Below are positions 31,212-40,200 of a stretch of 64,000 nucleotides of DNA, one piece after another. The notes under the pieces are model-generated. The model had not been told where the DNA came from and ran no database searches. It was given only the letters and a program-made list of their open reading frames with translations. The stretch comes from Bacillota bacterium (GTDB taxonomy: Bacteria > Bacillota > UBA994), in assembly GCA_018333655.1 (NCBI GenBank), contig JAGXTJ010000003.1, forward strand, positions 1 through 64,000, written 5' to 3'. The first letter of the stretch is position 1, and every line of letters begins with the position of its first letter. Made by a program: the position numbers and the translations under genes.

Positions 31212-32126
31212 ATGAGTACGGCACTCCAGCTACAAAACATTAACAAGACTTTTGGCGGGACACAAGTTGTAAGCGACGTATCATTTGCTGTCAAGGCGGG
31301 AGAAATATTTGGGCTGCTAGGGCCAAACGGTGCTGGCAAGACTACGACTATACGCTGCATCCTCGGCATTATGTACCCCGACAGTGGGCGCATAATTTTT
31401 AGCTTTGGCAGCGACAGGCATGTTGCCCGCTCTGCTATCGGCTACCTGCCGGAGGAGAGGGGCCTGTATAAAGACGTGCGGGTGCTCGATCTACTCTTGT
31501 ACCTGGCGAATCTTCGTGGGTACTCACTGTCTAAGGCACGGTTAAGGGCCATGACCTACCTAGCGAAGTTTGGGCTAGAGGGTAGAGAGAAGGCCAAGAT
31601 CGAGGAGCTATCTAAGGGCATGGCGCAGAAGGTGCAGTTCATTGCCTCTATTCTGCATGAGCCGAAGCTGCTTATCCTTGACGAGCCTTTTTCGGGTCTT
31701 GACCCGGTTAGTCAAAACATCGTCAAGCAAGAATTGCGCGAGCTGTCGTCACAGGGTACGGCGCTCCTCTTGTCGGGGCATCAAATGAATGTGCTAGAAG
31801 AACTATGCGACAGAATCTTTCTCATGAACAAGGGGCGACAGGTGCTCTACGGGCCCATCGATCAAATCAAAGAACAGTATGCCGACCACAAGTGCACCAT
31901 CTATGGCGATAACGAGGGCGTGGCCTTTGAGCGTCTGCCGGGAATCAAGCAGGTGACCAGGGACAAAATGCGCACCACGATTTTTCTCGCCAAAAGTGTC
32001 GAGGTACAGCAGTTCTTGCATTCGCTGCCGCAGGGGGTCGACATCAAGGAGCTCTCTGTAGACCGTATTTCGCTGCACGATATCTTTGTCAGTGTGGCCC
32101 AAGGGGGTGTTCCGCATGAAGGATAG
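31212..32126 (+). CDS. ABC transporter ATP-binding protein, NatA/YhaQ-like
   Basis: A 304-residue ATPase: Walker A GPNGAGKT near residue 38, Q-loop region, signature ELSKGMAQKVQ, Walker B LLILDEPFSGLDP and H-loop LLSGHQM, followed by a C-terminal regulatory domain (VDRISLHDIFVSVA). The degenerate KGM signature and the linked permease with a large extracellular loop are typical of the NatAB/YhaQP exporters (sodium or antibiotic efflux). Its stop overlaps the permease start by 11 bases. A terminal-repeat element ends 170 bases upstream. Confidence 0.9.
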   Translation: MSTALQLQNINKTFGGTQVVSDVSFAVKAGEIFGLLGPNGAGKTTTIRCILGIMYPDSGRIIFSFGSDRHVARSAIGYLPEERGLYKDVRVLDLLLYLANLRGYSLSKARLRAMTYLAKFGLEGREKAKIEELSKGMAQKVQFIASILHEPKLLILDEPFSGLDPVSQNIVKQELRELSSQGTALLLSGHQMNVLEELCDRIFLMNKGRQVLYGPIDQIKEQYADHKCTIYGDNEGVAFERLPGIKQVTRDKMRTTIFLAKSVEVQQFLHSLPQGVDIKELSVDRISLHDIFVSVAQGGVPHEG

Positions 32127-33306
32127 TCTGAAAGTAGCAGCTTGGGAAATTAGTAAAATGCTTAAGAACAAGTCCTTTCTCATCTCAATCTTACTCGCTC
32201 CCATCATCATGGGGGTGTTTAGCGCTTTGCCCGCCCTTATGGCGCGAGTCGAGGAAGACAGGGGCTTGCATCTCTACATAGTAGACGAGCTTGGTATTTA
32301 CGAAGCGCTAGCTGCCCACGCCCCAGCGCTCAATATTGTGCTAGAGCGTCACACCGGCGACTTAGCCGCTTTGCAGGACCAAATTAGCGGTAAGCCCGGC
32401 AGCGCCTACCTCGTACTAGATGAAAAAGTGCTAGCAGAGCGGCGGGCGACCATAATGCTTGGGGGAGACGGCCTGCCTACCCTCACCGCTTTGAACGCGC
32501 TACTAGAGAGCCTGCTACGCCAACTAGCCTTGCAGCGTGAAGGTTTGCCTAACGAGGCCATCATTTCGGCTCTGACGCCATTTAGCATTGACAGCGCCTC
32601 CCTTACCCAGGCGGGCGATAGCATGGCGCGGGTTGTGCCCGCCGTTTTTAGCGCCATCATTCTCTTTGGTGTCTACATTACGGGCATGATGATTTTGCAG
32701 AGTGCCATGGCCGAGAAGAAAGACCGCATGGCCGAGGTGATTCTTTCTTCGGTCAGCGCCGAAAGCCTGATGCAAGGCAAGCTCTTGGGTTACTCGGTGC
32801 TTGGCTTGCTACAGATACTCTCGTGGTTGGTCTTTGGCGCGGTGGTGGCTCAGTACCGATTAAACATTCCTGTTTTCACTTACCTGTGGAGGCCTGAGCT
32901 AGCTCTATCTCTCTTCTTTGCTATCGCGGGCTACTTTCTTTATGCCTCCATCTTGGTAGCCATCGGCTCGACCATCGATGACCTCGCTACCACGACGAAT
33001 TTTCAAAGCACCATTATGATGATACCCATCCTGCCATTACTCTTTGTTCAGCCCGTTATAGTTAACCCGAATGGCATCGTGGCTACCTTCGGCAGCTACT
33101 TTCCGTTGACAGCCGCGGGGGTAATGTTGCTCCGGCTGGGGCTCTCGACGACCATGACCTGGCTTGATATTCTCCTGCCATCAGTATTCTTGCTTCTGAC
33201 GCTAGTCTTAGTCGTCAAGCTTGCCGGTAGGATTTTTCGCGCGGGCATGCTCATGTACGGAAAAAACGCCACCCCCAGCGAAATGTGGAGGTGGCTTAGC
33301 CGCTAG
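32116..33306 (+). CDS. ABC transporter permease, NatB/YhaP-like
   Basis: A 396-residue membrane protein. One N-terminal helix (about 18-38) is followed by a large extracellular domain (about 40-170) and five or six further helices, the ABC2_membrane_3 layout of NatB-type permeases. The EKKDRMAEVILSSVSAESLMQGK coupling loop lies between helices 2 and 3. The ATG inside the ATPase gene is chosen because MKDSLKVAAWEISKMLKNKS is the usual family start. The gene ends four bases into the convergent minus-strand gene. Confidence 0.9.
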   Translation: MKDSLKVAAWEISKMLKNKSFLISILLAPIIMGVFSALPALMARVEEDRGLHLYIVDELGIYEALAAHAPALNIVLERHTGDLAALQDQISGKPGSAYLVLDEKVLAERRATIMLGGDGLPTLTALNALLESLLRQLALQREGLPNEAIISALTPFSIDSASLTQAGDSMARVVPAVFSAIILFGVYITGMMILQSAMAEKKDRMAEVILSSVSAESLMQGKLLGYSVLGLLQILSWLVFGAVVAQYRLNIPVFTYLWRPELALSLFFAIAGYFLYASILVAIGSTIDDLATTTNFQSTIMMIPILPLLFVQPVIVNPNGIVATFGSYFPLTAAGVMLLRLGLSTTMTWLDILLPSVFLLLTLVLVVKLAGRIFRAGMLMYGKNATPSEMWRWLSR

Positions 33307-34928
33307 TCTTCCCTTGTGCGGGGGGCAAGAGGCTTATCGCTGCCTATGCCCCACTCGATCGTTTTGTCCCACCCGCCTTGCGCTAGTATGCGCCGCAGGG
33401 CGGCGTTTTCGAGCGTGTCGAAGGCCCTGCCGGAGGTAGATAAGGCGTTCCTGTGGGCTTGGTTGAGGTAGGCGGCTAGATTGTGCCGCAAGTCCTTCTC
33501 TGCGGTCTCGCTATAGACGAGGAGCGCGGCCTCTACTCCGGCCGGGCCGGCTCTTAGTACGGTGACGATATCAAAACTGCTCAAGGTGCCCTCGAGGTAG
33601 CGTTGGGCATTGTAATTAGCTACGTATCCGTCAAGGTTGACTAGGGTGAGCAGTGAGAAGGCTAGTGCGCCGACAATGGCCGTTAAACGCATAATAGAGA
33701 ACTGCCATTTTTGCAGAGCAATGATGGCGCAGCAGATGACTGACAAGAGGAGCATAAATATGAGCGGCAGCAGCCGCCACATGGTAAGGCCAAAGGCGTC
33801 GACATAGAGCATCATCTTGCTAAAGGCTGTCGCTATAAGTAGCAGCGTCAGCACGGCGAGTAGGATGTTTAGCAGACGCAGGGCGAAACTGCGACTACGT
33901 AGGGTTCGGCTGCTTAAATTGCCTATAGTAAGAACGGCTAGATTGATCACGGCAATGGCACAAAGCTCAAAGAACCCGCGTCTGGCAAAATCGGCATAGG
34001 TGAGGTAGTGGCTTGGTAGCTCGCCGACAAAGGACGAGAAGAAGTAACTCAATTGGCCAGCGATAAACACCAGGTAGACCGTGGTTAGCATGCCCATTAC
34101 GGTGAGAACAGTAGGTAGTGGCAGAATGCGCAGTGTGGCGAGCGAGCTTTTGGCCGCGCTTAATCGATTGCCCTGGCCCTTAGCCTCGTGAACGGAGCCG
34201 GCAATTAACCCGAAGAGGTAAGAAGCGGTAGGAATCGTCAGGATGAGCTTTATGGTAAGCTCTTCATTCTGCCACATCAGATTCCGCCAGGCGGCGGCAA
34301 AGTCGCCAACGAGGATAGTAAAATCGCCACTGTCAGCTGTTAGTAGCAGGGGCAGAACTAAGCTCAGAAGCATGATGCTGAGCACTGCCCCGAGCAGAAT
34401 AGGCCATGCTTTTGCCATAAAAAGGATTTTGTTCTGGCGTAAAGCGAAGAGACTCTTGTAATGACTGCCGAAGTGGCGAAGTGCTACACCCAGCAAGCCA
34501 TTAAGGAAATCGAGCGGCAGCCAGTCACTGGTCTTCCCGAGCAGGGTCATCTTGGTGGTTGCCAGAACCCAGTAGACAGCAAAGCAGAAGAGAAATAAAG
34601 CGCGCCACCCCGCTAAGCCCTCGTTCCTCCACAGGGCGAAGCTCAGCCCTGTAAGTTGCAGCATGGCGAGCCAAAAATAGCTCTCGCGCGACATAGGGAT
34701 ACCCTTGCTCTTAAAATACAAGACGGAAAGCGTGCCGAAGAGAGCGGTGAAGAGCGTTACTTGCAGGCCCTGCCAAGTGAAAAAGACCCAGTGCCAGAAG
34801 AGAAATCCGAGCGCGAAAACGAAAACAGCGAGCAGCCCATCCTCACTGGTGGGGGTAAAGGGATGGCGTGGCGGTACAGGCTTTGGCAGAACAACTTCGT
34901 CGCGAGTTGGTAGCACTTGCTCAGTCAA
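33303..34928 (-). CDS. DUF4153/DUF4173 multi-pass membrane protein
   Basis: A 541-residue integral membrane protein with about 12 hydrophobic segments between residues 35 and 430 and a soluble C-terminal tail of about 90 residues. The layout and segments such as FFSSFVGELPSHYLTYADFARRGFFELC match the DUF4173/DUF4153 family, of unknown function. The TTG start lies directly after the stop of the small regulator gene behind AAAGGAG, so it is the third gene of a minus-strand operon (DUF2975, regulator, this gene). It overlaps the convergent permease gene by four bases. Confidence 0.8.
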   Translation of the reverse strand: MTEQVLPTRDEVVLPKPVPPRHPFTPTSEDGLLAVFVFALGFLFWHWVFFTWQGLQVTLFTALFGTLSVLYFKSKGIPMSRESYFWLAMLQLTGLSFALWRNEGLAGWRALFLFCFAVYWVLATTKMTLLGKTSDWLPLDFLNGLLGVALRHFGSHYKSLFALRQNKILFMAKAWPILLGAVLSIMLLSLVLPLLLTADSGDFTILVGDFAAAWRNLMWQNEELTIKLILTIPTASYLFGLIAGSVHEAKGQGNRLSAAKSSLATLRILPLPTVLTVMGMLTTVYLVFIAGQLSYFFSSFVGELPSHYLTYADFARRGFFELCAIAVINLAVLTIGNLSSRTLRSRSFALRLLNILLAVLTLLLIATAFSKMMLYVDAFGLTMWRLLPLIFMLLLSVICCAIIALQKWQFSIMRLTAIVGALAFSLLTLVNLDGYVANYNAQRYLEGTLSSFDIVTVLRAGPAGVEAALLVYSETAEKDLRHNLAAYLNQAHRNALSTSGRAFDTLENAALRRILAQGGWDKTIEWGIGSDKPLAPRTRED

Positions 34929-34929
34929 T

Positions 34930-35154
34930 TTAGTCTCTCCTTTCGCTTCCCTCTGTCAAAAACTCTAAGATATCGCCGGGCTGACAGTCTAGGGCCTGGC
35001 AGATGGCCTCAAGGGTAGAGAACCTGACCGCCTTGGCCTTGCCCGTCTTTAAGATCGACAGGTTGGCCTGGCTTATGCCTATTTTTTCGGCCAGCTCGCC
35101 CGATGAAACTTTGCGCTTGGCCATCATCACATCTAAATTAACCACAATGGGCAT
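34930..35154 (-). CDS. Small Xre/Cro-like transcriptional regulator
   Basis: A 74-residue DNA-binding protein that is essentially one helix-turn-helix: SGELAEKIGISQANLSILKTGK is helix 2-turn-helix 3, followed by the AVRFSTLEAICQALDCQPGDILE end of the YozG/Cro type. The ATG follows AAGGAGG with normal spacing; a longer frame upstream has no site. It pairs with a DUF2975 membrane protein 13 bases upstream, a common partnership in Bacillota in which the membrane protein may modulate the regulator. Confidence 0.9.
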   Translation of the reverse strand: MPIVVNLDVMMAKRKVSSGELAEKIGISQANLSILKTGKAKAVRFSTLEAICQALDCQPGDILEFLTEGSERRD

Positions 35155-35167
35155 GGCCGCTGCCTCC

Positions 35168-35617
35168 TTACACTGTGTAGTCGACTTCTTGCTTGAGGGA
35201 CACGGCTTCGCTAAATACATTCTGTATGACGCGCAGTATCAGGCTCATAAAGGCAGCCGGTATGGCGAACATAAGCCAGGGGAAGTAGTAGAGCGAGGCG
35301 GCCAAAGCAATACCAGCGCCCACGGCCGCGCACCATGACAGGGTGCGGAGACGCAGAGCATTCTCGGGGATAAAGACCTCGGCCTGCGCGATGCGCTCTA
35401 GCAGGCGGTACAAATTATATAGTAGAATAGCCGCTGGCAGGCTACCGCCGTAGATGGTGACCAAAAAATGCAGCTCAAGCCCCCGTAAGTAGGCGCGCGA
35501 GTAACTTAGCAGCCACCTCACTAAGGCTGGGGCGAAAGCTACTACACCTAAGAGCCCAAAGGCAAAAAATAGGACACAAAGCTTACTAAGAATGATGGAC
35601 TTGTGGTCATTCCACAT
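35168..35617 (-). CDS. DUF2975 membrane protein
   Basis: A 149-residue protein with four predicted membrane helices (about 12-32, 45-70, 92-112 and 115-137), the size and topology of DUF2975 proteins. It is the first gene of a three-gene minus-strand operon with a YozG-like regulator, as is usual for the family. The ATG follows GGGAGG; an upstream in-frame start lacks a site. Function unknown. Confidence 0.82.
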   Translation of the reverse strand: MWNDHKSIILSKLCVLFFAFGLLGVVAFAPALVRWLLSYSRAYLRGLELHFLVTIYGGSLPAAILLYNLYRLLERIAQAEVFIPENALRLRTLSWCAAVGAGIALAASLYYFPWLMFAIPAAFMSLILRVIQNVFSEAVSLKQEVDYTV

Positions 35618-35808
35618 TGGGGTCCTCCCATCAGGCCTGCGGCCCTTACTTTGAGGGAAGTATAGCACGATTATTATCGATAGGCAAGATATTTTTATCG
35701 AATAACAATATCTTGCCCTCCTGCAGGTGGTTTGTCTTGCCGCCTGCAGGAGGTGGCGGAGAAACGTCGAAATATTCTCTAAGACTTTTTAAGAAAGGCG
35801 GTAAGAAA

Positions 35809-36159
35809 ATGATAAAGAAGAGCGATGCTATTGCCGTTAAAGAGGCCCACAACCTCAGGGGGGGTGTAGGCCGAATAGAAATGAAGCACTTCTATGACGA
35901 GGCGGAATTTAACGGTCTAGGCCGCCTCTACGGCCTACTGGTTGTGCCGCCGGGCTGTTCGGTCGGCGACCACAGCCATATCGGGGAGCAAGAGTCCTAC
36001 TATATTTTAGAGGGTGTCGCTACCTACAATGATAACGGCCAGGAGGTAACACTCTACCCCGGCGACATGGCCCTTTGTCCGGACGGCGAATTTCACGGCG
36101 TCAAGAACGAAGGCGAGGTAGACCTAAAGTTTATCGCCTTGATCAGCAACACTAAGTAG
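35809..36159 (+). CDS. Cupin-domain protein
   Basis: A 116-residue single-domain cupin. The two motifs are PPGCSVGDHSHIGEQESYYILEG (metal ligands His, His, Glu) and PGDMALCPDGEFHGVKN (last His ligand), giving a complete 3-His/1-Glu site. It is a cytosolic beta-barrel; small cupins of this type include isomerases, dioxygenases and sensors, and I cannot choose among them. The ATG is preceded by AAAGGCGG. It is monocistronic between a divergent membrane-protein operon and a terminator. Confidence 0.88.
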   Translation: MIKKSDAIAVKEAHNLRGGVGRIEMKHFYDEAEFNGLGRLYGLLVVPPGCSVGDHSHIGEQESYYILEGVATYNDNGQEVTLYPGDMALCPDGEFHGVKNEGEVDLKFIALISNTK

Positions 36160-36188
36160 AGGCTAGCTTGCGGCCAGCATTTTAGCAA

Positions 36189-36234
36189 AAAAAGTACTCG
36201 GCGCCCCGTCCATAGGGGTAACCGAGTACTTTTT
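36189..36234. terminator. Bidirectional terminator
   Basis: AAAAAGTACTCGG pairs with CCGAGTACTTTTT (13 bp) around a 20-base loop; A-rich on one side and T-rich on the other, it can serve both the cupin gene and the convergent pepF. Confidence 0.9.
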
Positions 36235-36256
36235 ATTGCTCTCTTATTGCGCTAAG

Positions 36257-38056
36257 TTAAAAACTCTTGACCACTTCGTCCACGAGGTAGCCCACGTAGT
36301 CGACCGCCTTTTTAATAGCCTGAGGTTCAGTCATATCTACGCCAGCCATCTTGGCCAGCTCGAGCGGCGGCTTGGTGCTGCCGGCTTTAAGCACCTCTAG
36401 CCATTTGTCGATTACCGGCTGCCCCTGGTCGGCAATGTCTTTGGCGACCGCGGTGCCGATGGTAAGACCGGCAGAGTAGCTGTAGGGATAGAGGCCCATG
36501 TAGAAATGCGGCTGCCGCATCCAAGTTAGGCGCGCACCGTCGTCAATCTCAACTTCGCCGCCCCAGAACTCCTCCAGAATTTCACCTTGCACACGGCTTA
36601 AGAGCGTCGCTGTGACAGGCTGGCCCTTTTCGGCCAAGGCAAAGATACGGCGTTGCAGCTCGCCTTCGATGAGGTGGCGCACGAAGTTGTGGTAGTAAGT
36701 CAAGAGGAAGCCCATGTTGAGCCAGCGGCGCATGCGGGGGTCTGTAGTCTCGCTGCCGATGTAGTTGCCGACTAGGAGCTCATTAATAATGGACGGCGCC
36801 TCGGTAAAGAACATCGAGCCACGCACATTAGACAAACGCTGGTAGCGCATAGAAAGTACGCCATGCCCGGCATGACCAAGCTCGTGCGCTAGTACTAGGG
36901 CATTGCGCATGCTGTCGGCCCAAGTGACGAGAATGTAGGGATGGGCATCTGGCACGCCATAGCAGAAGGCGCCGGTCGACTTGCCGATGTTTTCGGCGAG
37001 GTCAATCCACCTGTTCTTTAGCGCGTCCTCCATTATCGTGGAGTATTCTGGGCCAAGCACAGCCAGCGCCTTGAGAATAACATCCGAGGCGTCAGCGTAA
37101 GTAGTGGGGGGGTTGAAATCGGGGTCGAGGGGAGCCTCGATGTCGCAGTAGAGAAGTTTATCTAGGCCAAGTACCTCTTTGCGCAGCTTGGCGTAACGGC
37201 GCATATGGGGCGCAATCTCGGACAATATGACGTCGTGCAGGGTATTGTAGGCAGGTAAGTCCACCTCTTGGCCGTGCAGCAGCATGTGGGTGGCGGACTT
37301 GTAGCCCCTGAGGCGTGCCAGAACGACGTGCTTCTTAACTTCGGTGCCCCAGGTAGCGCCGTAGGTGTTTTGGTAGGCCTTAAGCCCCTTGGTAAAAGAT
37401 GCGAAGGCGTTCCGGCGTAGTACATGGTCGGGGGACTTTTCGTAGGCCTCTTCATAAAGAGCGAACGACATGGGGTGACTCTGGCCGTCTTTATCTGTGA
37501 TGGGGTCAAAGGCCATGTCCGCGGCCTTAGAGCGGGTATAAGTGAGGTACGGCGCGCCTAAAACTTCGCCTAGCGAGGCTAAGGCTACCTCCGTATCGGG
37601 GTGTAGCATATGGGGTTTTTCATCGAGCATGCGCTGCAAAGTGCGGGCAAACTCTTTAAGCTTAGGTTCCTCGCCTAAGTAACGTTCTAGTGTGCCGGCG
37701 GGCAGAGAGAGCGCCTCGGAGCGAATAAAGGAGATGGCGGCGAATACTTCGGAGCCAAGCGCCGAAGCTCTCCCCATCATCGTCTGGTTAGCAGAGTCGG
37801 TACCGTCGCCAGATAGTAAGAGAGAGGCATAAGCGGTAACGCGGATAAGGCGCTTTTGCAGGGTTTCGGCGGCTTCTAGGCAGGCAAAGAGGGTTAAGGG
37901 GTCGCGACCAAGTGTGCCCTTGTACTTGGTTACACTCGGTATATCGGCGGTAATCGCGGCAAGTTCGGCGTCCCATTCCGCAGCAGAGGGGAAGATATCC
38001 CTAAGATCCCAAGTTTGCTCTGCTGGCACTTCCAAGCGGCTAAGTCTCTTTTTCAT
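36257..38056 (-). CDS. pepF: Oligoendopeptidase F (M3 family)
   Basis: A 599-residue cytosolic zinc endopeptidase. The catalytic HExxH lies in LVLAHELGHAGHG, with the third ligand in the following SIINELLVGNY region (family motif E-A-P-S-x-x-N-E). The N-terminal half is the helical substrate channel (EQTWDLRDIFPSAAEWDAEL). PepF cuts peptides of about 7-17 residues and fits an organism that lives on peptides. The second of two ATGs (MNM) is used because AGGAGG directly abuts the first. Length matches the family (about 600). Confidence 0.95.
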   Translation of the reverse strand: MKKRLSRLEVPAEQTWDLRDIFPSAAEWDAELAAITADIPSVTKYKGTLGRDPLTLFACLEAAETLQKRLIRVTAYASLLLSGDGTDSANQTMMGRASALGSEVFAAISFIRSEALSLPAGTLERYLGEEPKLKEFARTLQRMLDEKPHMLHPDTEVALASLGEVLGAPYLTYTRSKAADMAFDPITDKDGQSHPMSFALYEEAYEKSPDHVLRRNAFASFTKGLKAYQNTYGATWGTEVKKHVVLARLRGYKSATHMLLHGQEVDLPAYNTLHDVILSEIAPHMRRYAKLRKEVLGLDKLLYCDIEAPLDPDFNPPTTYADASDVILKALAVLGPEYSTIMEDALKNRWIDLAENIGKSTGAFCYGVPDAHPYILVTWADSMRNALVLAHELGHAGHGVLSMRYQRLSNVRGSMFFTEAPSIINELLVGNYIGSETTDPRMRRWLNMGFLLTYYHNFVRHLIEGELQRRIFALAEKGQPVTATLLSRVQGEILEEFWGGEVEIDDGARLTWMRQPHFYMGLYPYSYSAGLTIGTAVAKDIADQGQPVIDKWLEVLKAGSTKPPLELAKMAGVDMTEPQAIKKAVDYVGYLVDEVVKSF

Positions 38057-38361
38057 GTTCATCCTCCTTAACGTGGGCCCTGCAGGGGCACCCACCATCC
38101 CTATAAGTATTCGCATTTCTTAGTGGTTTTCCTTCTAGTGACGAAATTTTGTCGCCTGTAAGCGAAAAAGTCTAGGCCAGGCCAAGGGCGTAGTCGTGAT
38201 TCTAGGCGTTGTCGCTAGGCCTAAAGTGAAAAAAGTATCATAGCATGCTTTTCTGCCCTTGCGGTAGTAGTAATTAAGGCCCGCAGGCGGTAAAATAGAC
38301 TACGAAAGAGGTTCTGCTAAGACGTGTTCACGGGCGACAGGCAACAGTAAAGGGAGGTTTT
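38057..38361. other. Divergent intergenic region
   Basis: About 300 bases between divergent pepF and the threonine dehydrogenase gene. It must hold both promoters, but no strong -35/-10 pair, riboswitch or long repeat stands out to me. Confidence 0.45.
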
Positions 38362-39321
38362 ATGGTGAAAAAGATCTTAATCACGGGTGCGCTAGGCCAA
38401 ATCGGTACCGAACTGGTGGCGGTGATGCGCGGGCGCTATGGCGAAAACAATGTGGTGGCCAGCGACATTCTGCCAGAAGTCCCCGAGGGTGCGCTAAAGG
38501 GTGGACTGTATGAGGTTGTGGATGTAGTCAAGCCCCAGCAGATTGCCGATGCCGTAAAGAAGCATCAAATCAACGAAATTGTTCATCTCGCTGCCTTACT
38601 CTCCGCTGTGGGCGAAAAGAAGCCCCACCTCGCCTGGGAGGTCAACATGGGGGGCCTCTTTAATGTACTAGAGGTAGCGCGCGAAACAGGTTGCGGGCTC
38701 TTTACACCTAGCTCTATCGCCGCTTTTGGGCCTACTACCCCGCCCGACCACACTCCCCAAAACACCATTCAGCGTCCCACGACCATGTATGGCGTCACCA
38801 AAGTAGCGGGGGAGCTGCTCTGTGATTACTACCACCTTAAGTATGGCGTAGACACGCGCGGCGTGCGTTTCCCTGGCCTTATCTCGTACGAAGCCCTGCC
38901 TGGTGGCGGCACAACCGATTACGCTGTACATATTTATTACGAGGCCCTCAAGCACAAGTGCTACACCTCGTACATCGACAAGGGAACGTACATGGACATG
39001 ATGTACATGCCAGATGCCATCGAGGCCATCATACAGCTTATGGAGGCCGACCCTAAGAAGCTTAAGCATCGCAATGCCTTTAACGTAACAGCCATGAGCT
39101 TTGACCCCGAGCAATTGGCGGCAGAAATCAAAAAGCATATTCCGGAATTCACCCTAAGCTACAATGTGGATCCCGTCCGACAAGGCATCGCTAATTCATG
39201 GCCAAACTCGCTAGATGACAGTGTGGCGCGTGCCGAATGGGGCTGGAACCCCAAATTTGACCTCGCCTCCATGACGGCCGATATGCTCGTTAAGCTGCGC
39301 CTTAAGCTTGGCCTGGTTTAA
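38362..39321 (+). CDS. NAD-dependent epimerase-type L-threonine 3-dehydrogenase
   Basis: A 319-residue extended short-chain dehydrogenase. It has the nucleotide motif ILITGALGQIGTEL, catalytic Ser/Thr in LFTPSSIAAFGP, and Y-x3-K in MYGVTKVAGE. The segment GVRFPGLISYEALPGGGTTDYAVHIYYEAL is the signature of the SDR-type threonine dehydrogenase (as in animals and Flavobacterium) rather than of GalE. It oxidises L-threonine to 2-amino-3-ketobutyrate, which is then cleaved to glycine and acetyl-CoA. A GGGAGG site precedes the ATG. No 2-amino-3-ketobutyrate ligase is adjacent. Confidence 0.88.
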   Translation: MVKKILITGALGQIGTELVAVMRGRYGENNVVASDILPEVPEGALKGGLYEVVDVVKPQQIADAVKKHQINEIVHLAALLSAVGEKKPHLAWEVNMGGLFNVLEVARETGCGLFTPSSIAAFGPTTPPDHTPQNTIQRPTTMYGVTKVAGELLCDYYHLKYGVDTRGVRFPGLISYEALPGGGTTDYAVHIYYEALKHKCYTSYIDKGTYMDMMYMPDAIEAIIQLMEADPKKLKHRNAFNVTAMSFDPEQLAAEIKKHIPEFTLSYNVDPVRQGIANSWPNSLDDSVARAEWGWNPKFDLASMTADMLVKLRLKLGLV

Positions 39322-39334
39322 TCTTTCTTGACAA

Positions 39335-39370
39335 CAAAAAGCTACTCGCACACTTGCGGGTAGCTTTTTG
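39335..39370. terminator. Bidirectional terminator
   Basis: CAAAAAGCTAC-TCGCA and TGCGG-GTAGCTTTTTG form a long stem; it serves the dehydrogenase gene and the convergent minus-strand gene. Confidence 0.9.
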
Positions 39371-39382
39371 TCTAGGCAGAGT

Positions 39383-40018
39383 TTACTGGCCAGGGGTCAC
39401 TTTGCTCCACTTTCTCTCTTTGCGCAGCGCGCGTTGCTCCTGCCTTTTTTCGCGTAGCTCCTCGATTACGGCGAGCCCTTCGCCCTTTTCGATGCGCTCG
39501 CGGATGGCGGCGGCATTAGCGAGTACCTGCGTTGCATGGGCAACTTGGCGCGCGGCAATTTGCTCCGCGTGTTTGGCTATGTGACTAGCAGTTCTTTCTT
39601 GGCGCTCTTTGAGCTGTGCTAGTCTTTTTTCGGCCAGCTCTGGGTTCTTGGCCTCTTTAGCGCGTTCAGTGGCGAGGGCTAAGGCCCGTGCCTGTGCAGC
39701 CGCCAAATCGGTGGCAATTTTTGCTGGCAGGCTGGCCTGGTTGGCTAGTAGCTCCTCAGCTTGCTTGACGAGTGCGTCGTGGCGAGCGAGCAACTTTTCT
39801 TTTAAAGCGGCGGGGTCGTTCTGGGCTAGGGCGGTCAGCTCGGCAAATTTTGTGTCAGCTTGCTTGAGTACACGCTCTGCCCGCACGACATTAGGCGGCG
39901 CTACCGCGTTTCGTCTTTGCATCCCCGGTGGCATCTTTACCCCGCCTGGGCCCGCAGCCACAGCTAGTGGTGCCAAGAGCATTAAGATAGCGGTTAGTGC
40001 TAGTGCTTTCTTAACCAT
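39383..40018 (-). CDS. Exported coiled-coil protein, DUF5667-like
   Basis: A 211-residue exported protein. Residues 1-21 are a signal peptide (MVKKALALTAILMLLAPLAVA, cleavage after AVA-AG); the rest is almost wholly helical and rich in Ala, Glu, Lys and Arg (ADTKFAELTALAQNDPAALKEK; ARALALATERAKEAKNPELAEKR). The helical hairpin pattern resembles DUF5667 domains in surface proteins of Gram-positive bacteria. The ATG follows GGGAG. It has no obvious partner and its function is unknown. It is convergent with the dehydrogenase and divergent from ilvA. Confidence 0.75.
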   Translation of the reverse strand: MVKKALALTAILMLLAPLAVAAGPGGVKMPPGMQRRNAVAPPNVVRAERVLKQADTKFAELTALAQNDPAALKEKLLARHDALVKQAEELLANQASLPAKIATDLAAAQARALALATERAKEAKNPELAEKRLAQLKERQERTASHIAKHAEQIAARQVAHATQVLANAAAIRERIEKGEGLAVIEELREKRQEQRALRKERKWSKVTPGQ

Positions 40019-40200
40019 GCGATCACTCCCTTCTCTGGCTAGCATCAAGGGCTGAAGCTAGCGTTAAGCCAATTGTAACCCGATTATTGAGCAAAAGCAT
40101 GGGGCAAATGTGAAAAAAATGTGAGGTATCGCTAAGGCAGGAATACGCCTCGCGCGAGCGAAAACCTCTTAGAATGTTCTGATATAGGGGAGGCATGGTC